64,000 nucleotides of DNA from contig CACWSX010000023.1 of NCBI GenBank assembly GCA_902763615.1, positions 26,531 to 90,530 on the forward strand. Direction: 5' to 3'. Below, one piece after another: positions 35,154-42,024 of this stretch. How positions within the stretch are numbered: the first letter of the stretch is position 1; each line of letters starts with the position of its first letter. The notes below the pieces were generated by a model. That model worked only from the letters and a program-made list of their open reading frames with translations, searched no databases and had not been told where the DNA came from. Source of the stretch: an uncultured Prevotellaceae bacterium (GTDB lineage: Bacteria > Bacteroidota > Bacteroidia > Bacteroidales > Bacteroidaceae). Position numbers and translations under genes: made by a program.

Positions 35154-35185
35154 TTTGGTTTTTTGCTCACTAAGTAGTAACTTTG
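35154..35185 (+). promoter_or_regulatory. Promoter of the phytase-like gene (near-leaderless transcript)
   Basis: TTTG at 35154-35157 and TAACTTTG at 35178-35185 with a 20-bp spacer. Only 7 bp separate the box from the ATG at 35193, so the transcript should start at or next to the start codon. Confidence 0.8.
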
Positions 35186-35192
35186 CACGCAA

Positions 35193-36215
35193 ATGAAGAG
35201 AAGTGTGTTTATTTTTTTAAGCTATTTTTGGATGACTTTAATCCTGGTTGTCCTGGCTCCATTGACGTTAGTAGCACAAGAAATATCGTTACAAAAGCAG
35301 CGGAATTTCCCTAAGACGGTGCCTGCTGGAAACTATAGTGGCATCGCGTGGTTGGGAGGTTCGAAATATGCTGTAGCAAACGACAAATCACCCACAACAG
35401 GTTTTTATCTGATGACGATAGATATCGACAGTATTTCAGGTGAATTATTGTCTGTGCGTTTGGATACTTTTCTGACATGTGGCCAGCCAACTCGCGACGA
35501 AGAGGGTGTCTGCTATATGCCTCAGAACCAGACAGTTTTCGTGAGTGGGGAGAGAGACCAAGAGATTCTGGAATTTAACCTCCAAGGTCAGCTGACAGGC
35601 AGAAAGCTGAATATCCCGGAAGTGTTCAAGACAGCTTATTCAAATCGTGGTTTCGAGGCCCTCACTTATCAGCAAAAGACGCATCGTTTCTGGACCACTT
35701 CTGAAAGTACGTTGCAGGCTGATGGAGACAAGCCAACGATCGACAAGAAAATCAAGAACCGTCTGCGCTTTCAGTCTTTTGGTGATGACTTGCAGCCCAA
35801 AGAGCAATATTGGTATGAGACTGATTCAGCCATTGTCAAAAAGCGCAAAGGCACCAGTATTATGGGAGTCGGAGGTTTGGCAGCACTCGATGATGGTAGG
35901 ATTGTGGTGCTCGAACGAGAGTTGTATTTCCCCAAAAAGCAGATTGGCTCGTATTGCCTCGTTAAACTATACGTTGTTAATCCCACTCAGCAACAGCCTG
36001 GCGAATTGTTGAATAAATCTTTGCTGACAACATTCCGCACGAGATTCAATATCACGCGCCATAATTTTGCTAACTACGAAGGCATCTGTATAGGGCCTAA
36101 ATTGGCTGATGGCCGCCAAATCCTTCTCCTCATCTGCGACTCACAGAACCAGTATAAAGGCGTCATGAGAGATTGGTTCAAGACCATCATTCTTCCATCT
36201 TCCAGCGCTAACTGA
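35193..36215 (+). CDS. Secreted phytase-like/esterase-like domain protein
   Basis: The 340-residue protein has a signal peptide (basic start, long hydrophobic core, ending near LVAQE). It has a beta-propeller-like sequence of the phytase-like family (PF13449 type): YSGIAWLGGSKYAVANDKS, DEEGVCYMPQN, NRGFEALTY, GGLAALDDGRIVVLERE and NFANYEGICIGPKL. This family is often annotated esterase-like activity of phytase, but the chemistry is untested for most members. The gene lies between the two paralogous SpoIIE-type phosphatase genes on the opposite strand and overlaps the second by 8 bp. Confidence 0.85.
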   Translation: MKRSVFIFLSYFWMTLILVVLAPLTLVAQEISLQKQRNFPKTVPAGNYSGIAWLGGSKYAVANDKSPTTGFYLMTIDIDSISGELLSVRLDTFLTCGQPTRDEEGVCYMPQNQTVFVSGERDQEILEFNLQGQLTGRKLNIPEVFKTAYSNRGFEALTYQQKTHRFWTTSESTLQADGDKPTIDKKIKNRLRFQSFGDDLQPKEQYWYETDSAIVKKRKGTSIMGVGGLAALDDGRIVVLERELYFPKKQIGSYCLVKLYVVNPTQQQPGELLNKSLLTTFRTRFNITRHNFANYEGICIGPKLADGRQILLLICDSQNQYKGVMRDWFKTIILPSSSAN

Positions 36216-38316
36216 TTTTCAGGCAGAGCATCGTCAGGTCATCGCTGGGTTCAGCATCGCCAACAAAATAACTGACAGTGGCATTCATCTGGTTAATGAT
36301 CTGCTGACAGTCTTCGTTCGAGCGGTTTTGGAAGAAGCGGAGCAGACGTTTGTCACCAAACTGTTCTTGGAAACTGTTTTCTGCTTCGTTGAGGCCATCG
36401 GTATAGAGGAATAAGGTGCGTCCGTGGAGATTGTCGATGCTTTCCCCGATAAATTCCAGATCAGACCACAAGCCTATGGGGGCATTCGATTCCACTTGAG
36501 CGAAATAAGGACGACAAGGTTCATCTGGTGTTAGAGCAGGATCGATGATGACAGGCGGATTATGGCCTGCATTGCAATATTTCATTTGTCCTGTCGTGAG
36601 GTCGATCTCAGCGATGAACATTGTGACGAACATACCACTCTCATTATCTGTCGCCAAGGTATCATTCAGTCTTGTAGCGATATATTCTGGCGGGAAGCCC
36701 TCTTTGGCGTTGTTATGAAACAGGTTTACTGCTACGGCCATTGTCATGGAGGCAGGCACACCCTTACCGCTGACATCACCAATGCAAAGGTAGAGTTTGT
36801 TGCCTTGTATAAAGAAATCATAGAGATCGCCGCCCACCTCCTTTGCCGGCTTCATCGAGGCGTAGAGGTCGATGCCAGAATCCTGCGGGAAAATATCGAA
36901 GTTTCTGGGCACCATACTCATCTGGATATCCCGAGCAATGCGCAGTTCACTCTCGATACGCTCCTTAGCCTTCGTAGTCTCCTCCAGTTTGCCATAGGCA
37001 TTCTCCAGTTTACTGTAGGCAGTCTCTATCGCTTTTTCATGTTTCTTGTGGCGGTGAAGTATAAAGCCAAGTGCTGAGATGATGATGGCAGCCACCAGGC
37101 CAAGCATATACATAAACACGTGATGGCTGTGCTCTTTCTGCTTCTGTGCCTCCATCTTCGACTCCCATTCACTTAGCTTCAAGTCCTTGTTATATTTGTC
37201 AAGACTGTCGTTTTTCAGTTTCACAGCCACATTCTGCAGTTCGATGTCGCGATTCTTCAGTTCGATGCTCTGGTTCTCTAGTGAAAGGGTCAGCGCTTCT
37301 TCTTCCAAGCGTCGCTGTTGAAGTTCATCGCTGATATGTTCCAATTTGAGTGCCTGATTGGCCAGATTGAGGTCTTTTTTTTCATTTTCTGAACGTGCTA
37401 AATCCAGCTGTAAGGAGTGTTCTGCTGCCATTTTTCGCACCTCAAGGGTTGACACCGAATCGGAATAATTCTTGAAGCGTATGTATGTGTAGTATGCCGC
37501 CTTATAGTCACCGAGTAAGCGATAGGCGGTAGCCATGAAACTCAGTCTGATTTGTGGGCTTTCAATGGTTTTGGCAAATTCCAGTGCCTGTTCATAGTCC
37601 TTTTTGATTCTGGCATGATGGAACTCCACGATTCTGTAGATGTCATAATTGTCCACCTTATTGTCCTGTACTTGTTTCCACGCCTGATAGGCCTTTTCAA
37701 ACTCTTCCTCGTTGCCGGTATCATCCATTAAACTCAAGGCGATACAGACGTATGAATTCAGGGTTTGTCTGTGTATTTGCTCCAAGTTGGGCTCTTGAAG
37801 CCCCCTTCGTGCCAATTCCAGCGTTTTCTGGTAGTTGCGTTTATTATAGTTGATTTGACACAAGCCAATATAGTTGATAGCGGCACTCTCGTTGGGGAAG
37901 AAACGGTGCAGGTAGTCGATACACTCATAGTAACCCTTTTCTGCCAGCTGTGGCTGTTTCATGCTGGTCAGGATCTTCACGTTGGCATTCGTCGCGGAAT
38001 AAAGCCCGTACTTGCTGTCTTCCTGCTCTGCATAGGCTTTAATCTCTTTCACTAAGTCAAGACCTTTGTTGCGGTTGATCTTCCGGAAGGTGAAGAGGGC
38101 TTGGTTGCACCATGCCTTGTAGAATGTCTGCTCATCGCCTGTTTTCCTGCTTAATGCTTTCAGATGGTCTGTGGCAGCCATGAATTTCTCAATACTGTCC
38201 GTATAATACAAGCGGTACATCGTGGCTTTCAGTTCCTCGATGTCCTTCTTCTCCTGCTGTGCTGTCGCTGACAACGACAATAGGAGAAACAGCAGATATG
38301 TCATCCGTCTTTTCAT
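36208..38316 (-). CDS. Membrane-anchored SpoIIE/PP2C-type serine phosphatase with TPR sensor domain (copy 2)
   Basis: The 702-residue paralogue of copy 1 has the same layout: signal peptide (ending near SATAQ), TPR-like periplasmic domain, coiled-coil, membrane helix (sequence YMLGLVAAIIISALGFIL), signalling helix with two heptads, and a PP2C domain with EVGGDLYDFF, GDVSGKGVPASM, YTDGLNEAEN and SDDLTMLCLK. In this copy the usual YSDGL is YTDGL, which keeps the Asp. The two phosphatases differ most in the sensor part, so they probably read different signals and feed a common or related target. Confidence 0.88.
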   Translation of the reverse strand: MKRRMTYLLFLLLSLSATAQQEKKDIEELKATMYRLYYTDSIEKFMAATDHLKALSRKTGDEQTFYKAWCNQALFTFRKINRNKGLDLVKEIKAYAEQEDSKYGLYSATNANVKILTSMKQPQLAEKGYYECIDYLHRFFPNESAAINYIGLCQINYNKRNYQKTLELARRGLQEPNLEQIHRQTLNSYVCIALSLMDDTGNEEEFEKAYQAWKQVQDNKVDNYDIYRIVEFHHARIKKDYEQALEFAKTIESPQIRLSFMATAYRLLGDYKAAYYTYIRFKNYSDSVSTLEVRKMAAEHSLQLDLARSENEKKDLNLANQALKLEHISDELQQRRLEEEALTLSLENQSIELKNRDIELQNVAVKLKNDSLDKYNKDLKLSEWESKMEAQKQKEHSHHVFMYMLGLVAAIIISALGFILHRHKKHEKAIETAYSKLENAYGKLEETTKAKERIESELRIARDIQMSMVPRNFDIFPQDSGIDLYASMKPAKEVGGDLYDFFIQGNKLYLCIGDVSGKGVPASMTMAVAVNLFHNNAKEGFPPEYIATRLNDTLATDNESGMFVTMFIAEIDLTTGQMKYCNAGHNPPVIIDPALTPDEPCRPYFAQVESNAPIGLWSDLEFIGESIDNLHGRTLFLYTDGLNEAENSFQEQFGDKRLLRFFQNRSNEDCQQIINQMNATVSYFVGDAEPSDDLTMLCLKIS

Positions 38317-38353
38317 GTGCCAACCTTTGCGGTTTGGGCCATAAACTGCGCTA

Positions 38354-38361
38354 CAAAGATA
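38354..38361 (-). promoter_or_regulatory. -7 element of SpoIIE-type copy 2
   Basis: TATCTTTG on the minus strand about 38 bp before the ATG; -33 element not clear. Confidence 0.55.
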
Positions 38362-38390
38362 AGAATAATAACTGAAACCAGAAAATTATG

Positions 38391-38462
38391 GGAAATAAAT
38401 CTTCCTTTTCTTTCCGATATCGTCAAAAATAAGTATCTTTGCAGCATAAATTGGCACAAAAC
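38391..38462 (+). repeat. Promoter-containing direct repeat, copy A
   Basis: About 72 bp from GGAAATAAATCT to ACAAAAC match copy B at 38939-39011 with roughly 80 percent identity by eye. The copy contains TATCTTTG at 38434-38441 and serves as the promoter region of the tyrosine phosphatase gene. Confidence 0.8.
38434..38441 (+). promoter_or_regulatory. -7 element of the tyrosine phosphatase gene
   Basis: TATCTTTG followed by CAGC, 22 bp before the ATG at 38464. The -33 position reads TTTC. Confidence 0.7.
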
Positions 38463-38463
38463 A

Positions 38464-38946
38464 ATGAAAAAGATTCTCTTTATCTGCTTGGGTAATATCT
38501 GCCGTTCGCCAGCTGCTGATGGCATCATGAAGCATCTGGTGGCTGAGCGAGGATTAGAAGATGAGTTCCTTATTGATTCTGCTGGCATCGGTTCCTGGCA
38601 CGTGGGACAGTTGCCTGATTATCGTATGCGGCAATGTGGACAGCGACATGGATACAATTTTGATCATCGTGCCCGTCAGTTTTCCTCAAAGGACTTTGAC
38701 CGTTTTGATTTCATTGCTGTGATGGATCAGGAGAACTATCACGATGTAGCCCGTCAGGCTAATTCCCAAGCCGATTTGGCCAAAATCATCCGCATGAGCG
38801 ACTATCTGCGCCACCATCCTGGGCAAAAGACTGTTCCTGATCCTTATTATGGTGACACCCGTGACTTTGAATTTGCCCTCGAACTGCTCGAAGATGCCTG
38901 CGAAGGTCTCCTTGATGAACTGGTGAAATCCACAAGCAGGAAATAA
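38464..38946 (+). CDS. Low-molecular-weight protein tyrosine phosphatase
   Basis: From the ATG at 38464 the protein has 160 residues. The active-site loop is Cys8-x5-Arg14-Ser (CLGNICRS) and the general acid is Asp126 in TVPDPYYGD, both at the usual places. It is cytoplasmic and would dephosphorylate tyrosine kinases or their substrates, often linked to capsule export, though no such genes are adjacent. An in-frame start at 38317 would lie far upstream of the promoter box. The gene is enclosed by two copies of a promoter-containing repeat. Confidence 0.93.
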   Translation: MKKILFICLGNICRSPAADGIMKHLVAERGLEDEFLIDSAGIGSWHVGQLPDYRMRQCGQRHGYNFDHRARQFSSKDFDRFDFIAVMDQENYHDVARQANSQADLAKIIRMSDYLRHHPGQKTVPDPYYGDTRDFEFALELLEDACEGLLDELVKSTSRK

Positions 38947-39011
38947 ATCTCTCTTTTCTTGCCGGTATCGGCAAAAATGTGTATCTTTGCAGCTGGAATC
39001 GGTACTAAAAC
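38939..39011 (+). repeat. Promoter-containing direct repeat, copy B
   Basis: This matches copy A (38391-38462) and begins inside the last codons of the tyrosine phosphatase gene, so the stop codon is part of the repeat. It carries a better promoter than copy A. Confidence 0.8.
38959..38989 (+). promoter_or_regulatory. Promoter driving the candidate ncRNA
   Basis: TTG at 38959-38961 and TATCTTTG at 38982-38989 with a 20-bp spacer. No plus-strand gene follows for 1.5 kb. Confidence 0.7.
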
Positions 39012-39126
39012 TTGCCGATAGATTAAAAGTGGCTTCTCTTTCAAAATAACAACCACTTATTCGATGATAAGAGCCTTCTGTTCGGCAATAAATGGCTCTT
39101 ATCGCCTATAGTTGTTATACCCTATT
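38995..39126 (+). ncRNA. Candidate small structured RNA
   Basis: Downstream of the promoter in repeat B there is no open frame but a nested hairpin. The outer arms are ATAACAAC (39046-39053) and GTTGTTAT (39111-39118); the inner arms are a perfect 10-bp stem, GATAAGAGCC (39066-39075) and GGCTCTTATC (39094-39103). The outer arm is followed by ACCCTATTTTTA, a terminator-like T run. A transcript of about 130 nt is predicted. This is inference from promoter, structure and terminator; I recognise no known RNA family. Confidence 0.5.
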
Positions 39127-39131
39127 TTTAT

Positions 39132-39202
39132 GTGACCCTCCTGCCCCTTTTGCCCCCAAGGAGGAGATAAGCTATTTGACATCATGGGGTCAGAAGGGTC
39201 AC
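39132..39202. repeat. Long inverted repeat around a 38-bp spacer
   Basis: GTGACCCTCCTGCCCC (39132-39147) pairs with GGGGTCAGAAGGGTCAC (39186-39202) with two mismatches. The rest of the gap to the TonB-type gene (39203-39373) shows nothing I can assign. Confidence 0.75.
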
Positions 39203-39373
39203 GAGGGTCATTTGTTTTCTCTGATTCGCAACTATTAGCGCGCGAGTTTTTGCCTTAATACCCGTTTCCCCTACTTCTCACCATAGAACATCCAAATGTC
39301 CATAATTTTCCTCATAGTTGCAAGGTGTCAGTCACTTCGTGAGTACGATTCCAGACTCTTTAGTGCTGGCAAA

Positions 39374-40180
39374 TTATAATTGGAAAGTTATTGGGATGAT
39401 GTATTTCACCCTGACTTCCTTATAGGATTGTCTGCCAGGAATCCACTTGGGCATTAGTTTGACAATGCGCAGTGCCTCTTTGTCCAAAGCAGGATTTACG
39501 CTTTTTACCACCCTAATATCTGTCAGCGTGCCATTTCTCTCAACAACGAAATCCACGATTACTCGACCTTGAAGTCCTTTTTCTGCGCACTCTTTAGGAT
39601 AATGCAGGTTCTTCTCGATGAAATCCTGCATTTTCTGATTGCCACCAGGAAAACAGGGCATCCGCTCAACCACGTCGTACACCTTTTTATCAGGATCAAT
39701 GATTAATGGCAGATGATGCAAATCATCAGGACGAATGGAATCTAAGTGACTTCTATTATCAATTCTTATAAAGGTGTTAGACGATGGTCCTATAAATTGT
39801 TCGTTTTTAAGTTCTAACGTCATGATTCCTTTTGACTTATCGAAACTCATGATGGCCCAGCAACAGAAATGTTTTTCGTTAAGGTATTCATTATAATAAC
39901 ACCCTTTAGTACTGACACCAACCTTTTTAAAATCGAATTTAGTCGGTATCGTGTTGGACAAGTAGAATGGCTTTCGGTACGTTGAGCCACGTTCATCGTG
40001 TACGACTATTGCATCTTTAGTGAATACAAGATCTGTAGCATAATCCAGACTTGAATGGCTCTCATAATCTTCAGAAGTTACCCACTTTGTGCCTACCAGT
40101 TCTGATCTTGATATTGTAACCTGTGCGGCAGTATTAGAATATACTAATATAACACAGAAAAATGATAATATCTTTTTCAT
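39374..40180 (-). CDS. Secreted TonB C-terminal-domain protein
   Basis: The 268-residue protein has a cleavable signal peptide (ending near NTAAQ) rather than a TonB membrane anchor. An unassigned beta-rich region follows (about 22-170), then a TonB C-terminal domain (about 180-268) with MPCFPGGNQKMQDFIEKNL, GRVIVDFVVERNGTLTDIRVV and LMPKWIPGRQ. Such soluble versions are common in Bacteroidetes; they may bind TonB boxes or outer-membrane receptors without energising them. A shorter related protein lies at 48562-49059. Function uncertain. Confidence 0.82.
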   Translation of the reverse strand: MKKILSFFCVILVYSNTAAQVTISRSELVGTKWVTSEDYESHSSLDYATDLVFTKDAIVVHDERGSTYRKPFYLSNTIPTKFDFKKVGVSTKGCYYNEYLNEKHFCCWAIMSFDKSKGIMTLELKNEQFIGPSSNTFIRIDNRSHLDSIRPDDLHHLPLIIDPDKKVYDVVERMPCFPGGNQKMQDFIEKNLHYPKECAEKGLQGRVIVDFVVERNGTLTDIRVVKSVNPALDKEALRIVKLMPKWIPGRQSYKEVRVKYIIPITFQL

Positions 40181-40213
40181 TTGTTTGATATGTTTATTAT
40201 TCCTAGAGATTAC

Positions 40214-40452
40214 TTATAAATCTTTTAATAAGGCTTCATCGAAGGGATGATCCAAGTGACTGACCATATAGTCGAAGGCTCGGAAATGGTCTGCCATCTC
40301 TGTGCATTCGAACAAAGAGCGACCCACAGGAATCATTGCCATTCCTTGTTCGCGAAGGATTCTCGTATCATTGACAGTAAACGAGTTGCCCTCAATGGCA
40401 CAGGATACTCCTGTCGGATGCGCTCGTATTCCTCTATTTCCTTCTGAAACAT
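40214..40452 (-). pseudogene. Broken Fic-family gene, N-terminal fragment
   Basis: Two overlapping minus-strand frames read like parts of one protein. From the ATG at 40452 the first reads MFQKEIEEYERIRQEYPVPL and on to SFANKEWQ, then stops. Shifted by one frame, the second gives SLFECTEMADHFRAFDYM and then LDHPFDEALLKDL before a stop at 40214. The second part resembles the helix before the Fic core in Fic/DOC adenylyltransferases (NHFRAFDYM...EPLTEDFIKELH). The catalytic HPFxxGNGR region is absent. The gene is therefore frameshifted, internally shortened and truncated. This is my reading by eye; similarity is moderate. Confidence 0.6.
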
Positions 40453-40457
40453 CGGGG

Positions 40458-40465
40458 CAAAGATA
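40458..40465 (-). promoter_or_regulatory. -7 element left in front of the broken Fic gene
   Basis: TATCTTTG on the minus strand followed by CCCCG and the ATG at 40452; the -33 element is not at standard spacing. Confidence 0.45.
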
Positions 40466-40547
40466 GAGATTATTTCTGAAACAAGCAAGAAAAAGGCCAT
40501 GAAATTAAGATGAAGTCAGCCTTTAGAGGGAATGAATTGCGGAATTA

Positions 40548-40579
40548 TTTGGTAGTTAGAGGGAAAATGCCTACCTTTG
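40548..40579 (+). promoter_or_regulatory. Promoter of the DUF2461 gene (near-leaderless transcript)
   Basis: TTTG at 40548-40551 and TACCTTTG at 40572-40579 with a 20-bp spacer; the ATG follows after only 7 bp. Confidence 0.8.
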
Positions 40580-40586
40580 CAACGCA

Positions 40587-41312
40587 ATGGATATAAAACG
40601 AATACTTGGATTTCTCCGCGAGATTATGGCCAACAACAATCGGGCTTGGTTTCAGGCACATAAGGCGGAATATGATGCTGTTCGTCAGGAGTTCGAGCGG
40701 GGTGTGGCTCAGGCCTTGGAACGTATCAGCAGTTTTGATACTGAGATTGTGCATCTGACGGTAAAGGACTGCACTTACCGCTTTTATCGCGATACACGAT
40801 TCTCACCCGACAAATCACCCTACAAGAATCATTTTGGAGCCTATATCGATGCCAAAGGCAAGAAGGCGCTGAGAGGCGGCTATTATCTGCATCTGGAGCC
40901 GGAACATTGTCTGTTGGCTGTGGGCAATTATTGGTTACCAACCAATATTCTGACTTCTTGTCGTAATAAGATCATGGCAGAAACAGACGAGTGGCTGCGA
41001 TGTGTGGAAAACAAGCAATTTCTGAAATATTTTGGTAGCGATACGGCTAGTAGTTTTCAGGAACCTACGAATATCTCCAGCTGGGATCAGCCACAAGGTT
41101 TCGGTTTGGAGAAACTCAAGACCTGTCCTTCTGGCTTTCCTAAGGATTGGGAGTATGTCCGTTATCTGCGACTGAAGGACTATTGTGCCTGGCATGCTGT
41201 CGATGAGGCTTTCTTCGAGGGCGATGGCTGGCTCGACGAGATGGAAAAGATGTATCGTGCTGCCAAGCCCATGATGGACTTCATGAACGAGGTGATTGAC
41301 GATTATGAGTAA
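40587..41312 (+). CDS. DUF2461-family protein
   Basis: The 241-residue protein matches the DUF2461 (TIGR02453) pattern: FLREIMANNNRAWFQAHKAEYDAVR at the N-terminus, then YRFYRDTRFSPDKSPYKNHFGAYI, GGYYLHLEPEHCLLAVGNYW and GFPKDWEYVRYLRLKDY. The family is widespread and its biochemical role is unknown. The N-terminal motif begins at residue 5, so the annotated ATG is needed despite its closeness to the promoter. An FNT-type channel gene follows 15 bp downstream. Confidence 0.9.
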   Translation: MDIKRILGFLREIMANNNRAWFQAHKAEYDAVRQEFERGVAQALERISSFDTEIVHLTVKDCTYRFYRDTRFSPDKSPYKNHFGAYIDAKGKKALRGGYYLHLEPEHCLLAVGNYWLPTNILTSCRNKIMAETDEWLRCVENKQFLKYFGSDTASSFQEPTNISSWDQPQGFGLEKLKTCPSGFPKDWEYVRYLRLKDYCAWHAVDEAFFEGDGWLDEMEKMYRAAKPMMDFMNEVIDDYE

Positions 41313-41327
41313 TTTGAGACCTTACTT

Positions 41328-41945
41328 ATGAAACAAATTAGGAAGATAATACCTTTAGCTATTCTGGCAGGAATCTGTATTTCCATTGGATGCGTGGTTA
41401 ATCTGAGAGTAGGCGGTGTGGCTGGCGCTGTGCTGTTTGCTTTTGGTTTGACGACGGTGGTGTATTATGGCCTGAAGCTTTACACAGGCACAGCAGGCTT
41501 CATCCGCATGAAAGGAGACTGGACGATGCTTTGTCTGGTGCTCTTGGGCAATATCATCGGGTGTCTGCTCTCTGCATGGCTGATAGCTTATGCTCAGCCT
41601 GACTGCATCGAGCCGGCTTCGAAGATCCTGGCAGGACGATTGGCTAAAGGGCCTTTTGCCTGTTTCCTGTTGGCGATAGGTTGCGGATTCATTATGACGA
41701 CCGCTGTAGAGTTCGCCCGGAAGGGGAAGATGTTGCCCTTGCTTCTGGGTGTGCCTGTATTCATTCTCTGTGGCTTCGCCCACTCTATCGCTGATGCATT
41801 TTACTTCCTTGTTTCCCCATCCGAACAACTTTTGCAAACAAGTGTCCTCATCGTCTACGTCGCTGAGGTTTTGGGCAATTTCGTAGGCTGCAACCTCTAT
41901 CGTTGGATGCTGGTTTTTGAGCCCAAAGAAGATAAAAAATGCTAA
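41328..41945 (+). CDS. Short formate/nitrite transporter (FNT) family channel
   Basis: The 205-residue protein has about six hydrophobic helices. FNT features include LAGICISIGCVVNLRVGG, FAFGLTTVVYYGLKLYTGTAG, GNIIGCLLSAWL and AHSIADAFYF. It is shorter than FocA/NirC (about 270-285 residues), lacking part of the N-terminus and the loops. FNT proteins pass formate, nitrite or hydrosulfide as pentamers in the inner membrane. The substrate cannot be told here. Confidence 0.83.
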   Translation: MKQIRKIIPLAILAGICISIGCVVNLRVGGVAGAVLFAFGLTTVVYYGLKLYTGTAGFIRMKGDWTMLCLVLLGNIIGCLLSAWLIAYAQPDCIEPASKILAGRLAKGPFACFLLAIGCGFIMTTAVEFARKGKMLPLLLGVPVFILCGFAHSIADAFYFLVSPSEQLLQTSVLIVYVAEVLGNFVGCNLYRWMLVFEPKEDKKC

Positions 41946-41949
41946 AAAG

Positions 41950-41980
41950 TTGGTTATATGAAGATAATATCGTATCTTTG
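41950..41980 (+). promoter_or_regulatory. Promoter of the fucose-isomerase-family gene
   Basis: TTG at 41950-41952 and TATCTTTG at 41973-41980 with a 20-bp spacer. Confidence 0.8.
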
Positions 41981-42024
41981 TAGCTTGAAATTAATTCATT
42001 ACTAATTAAATAACTCTTTATTAA

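Noticed and set aside
38599-38604. CACGTG core as a third parS site
   Set aside because: The flanks (GG...GGA) do not match the TGTTY/RAACA arms.
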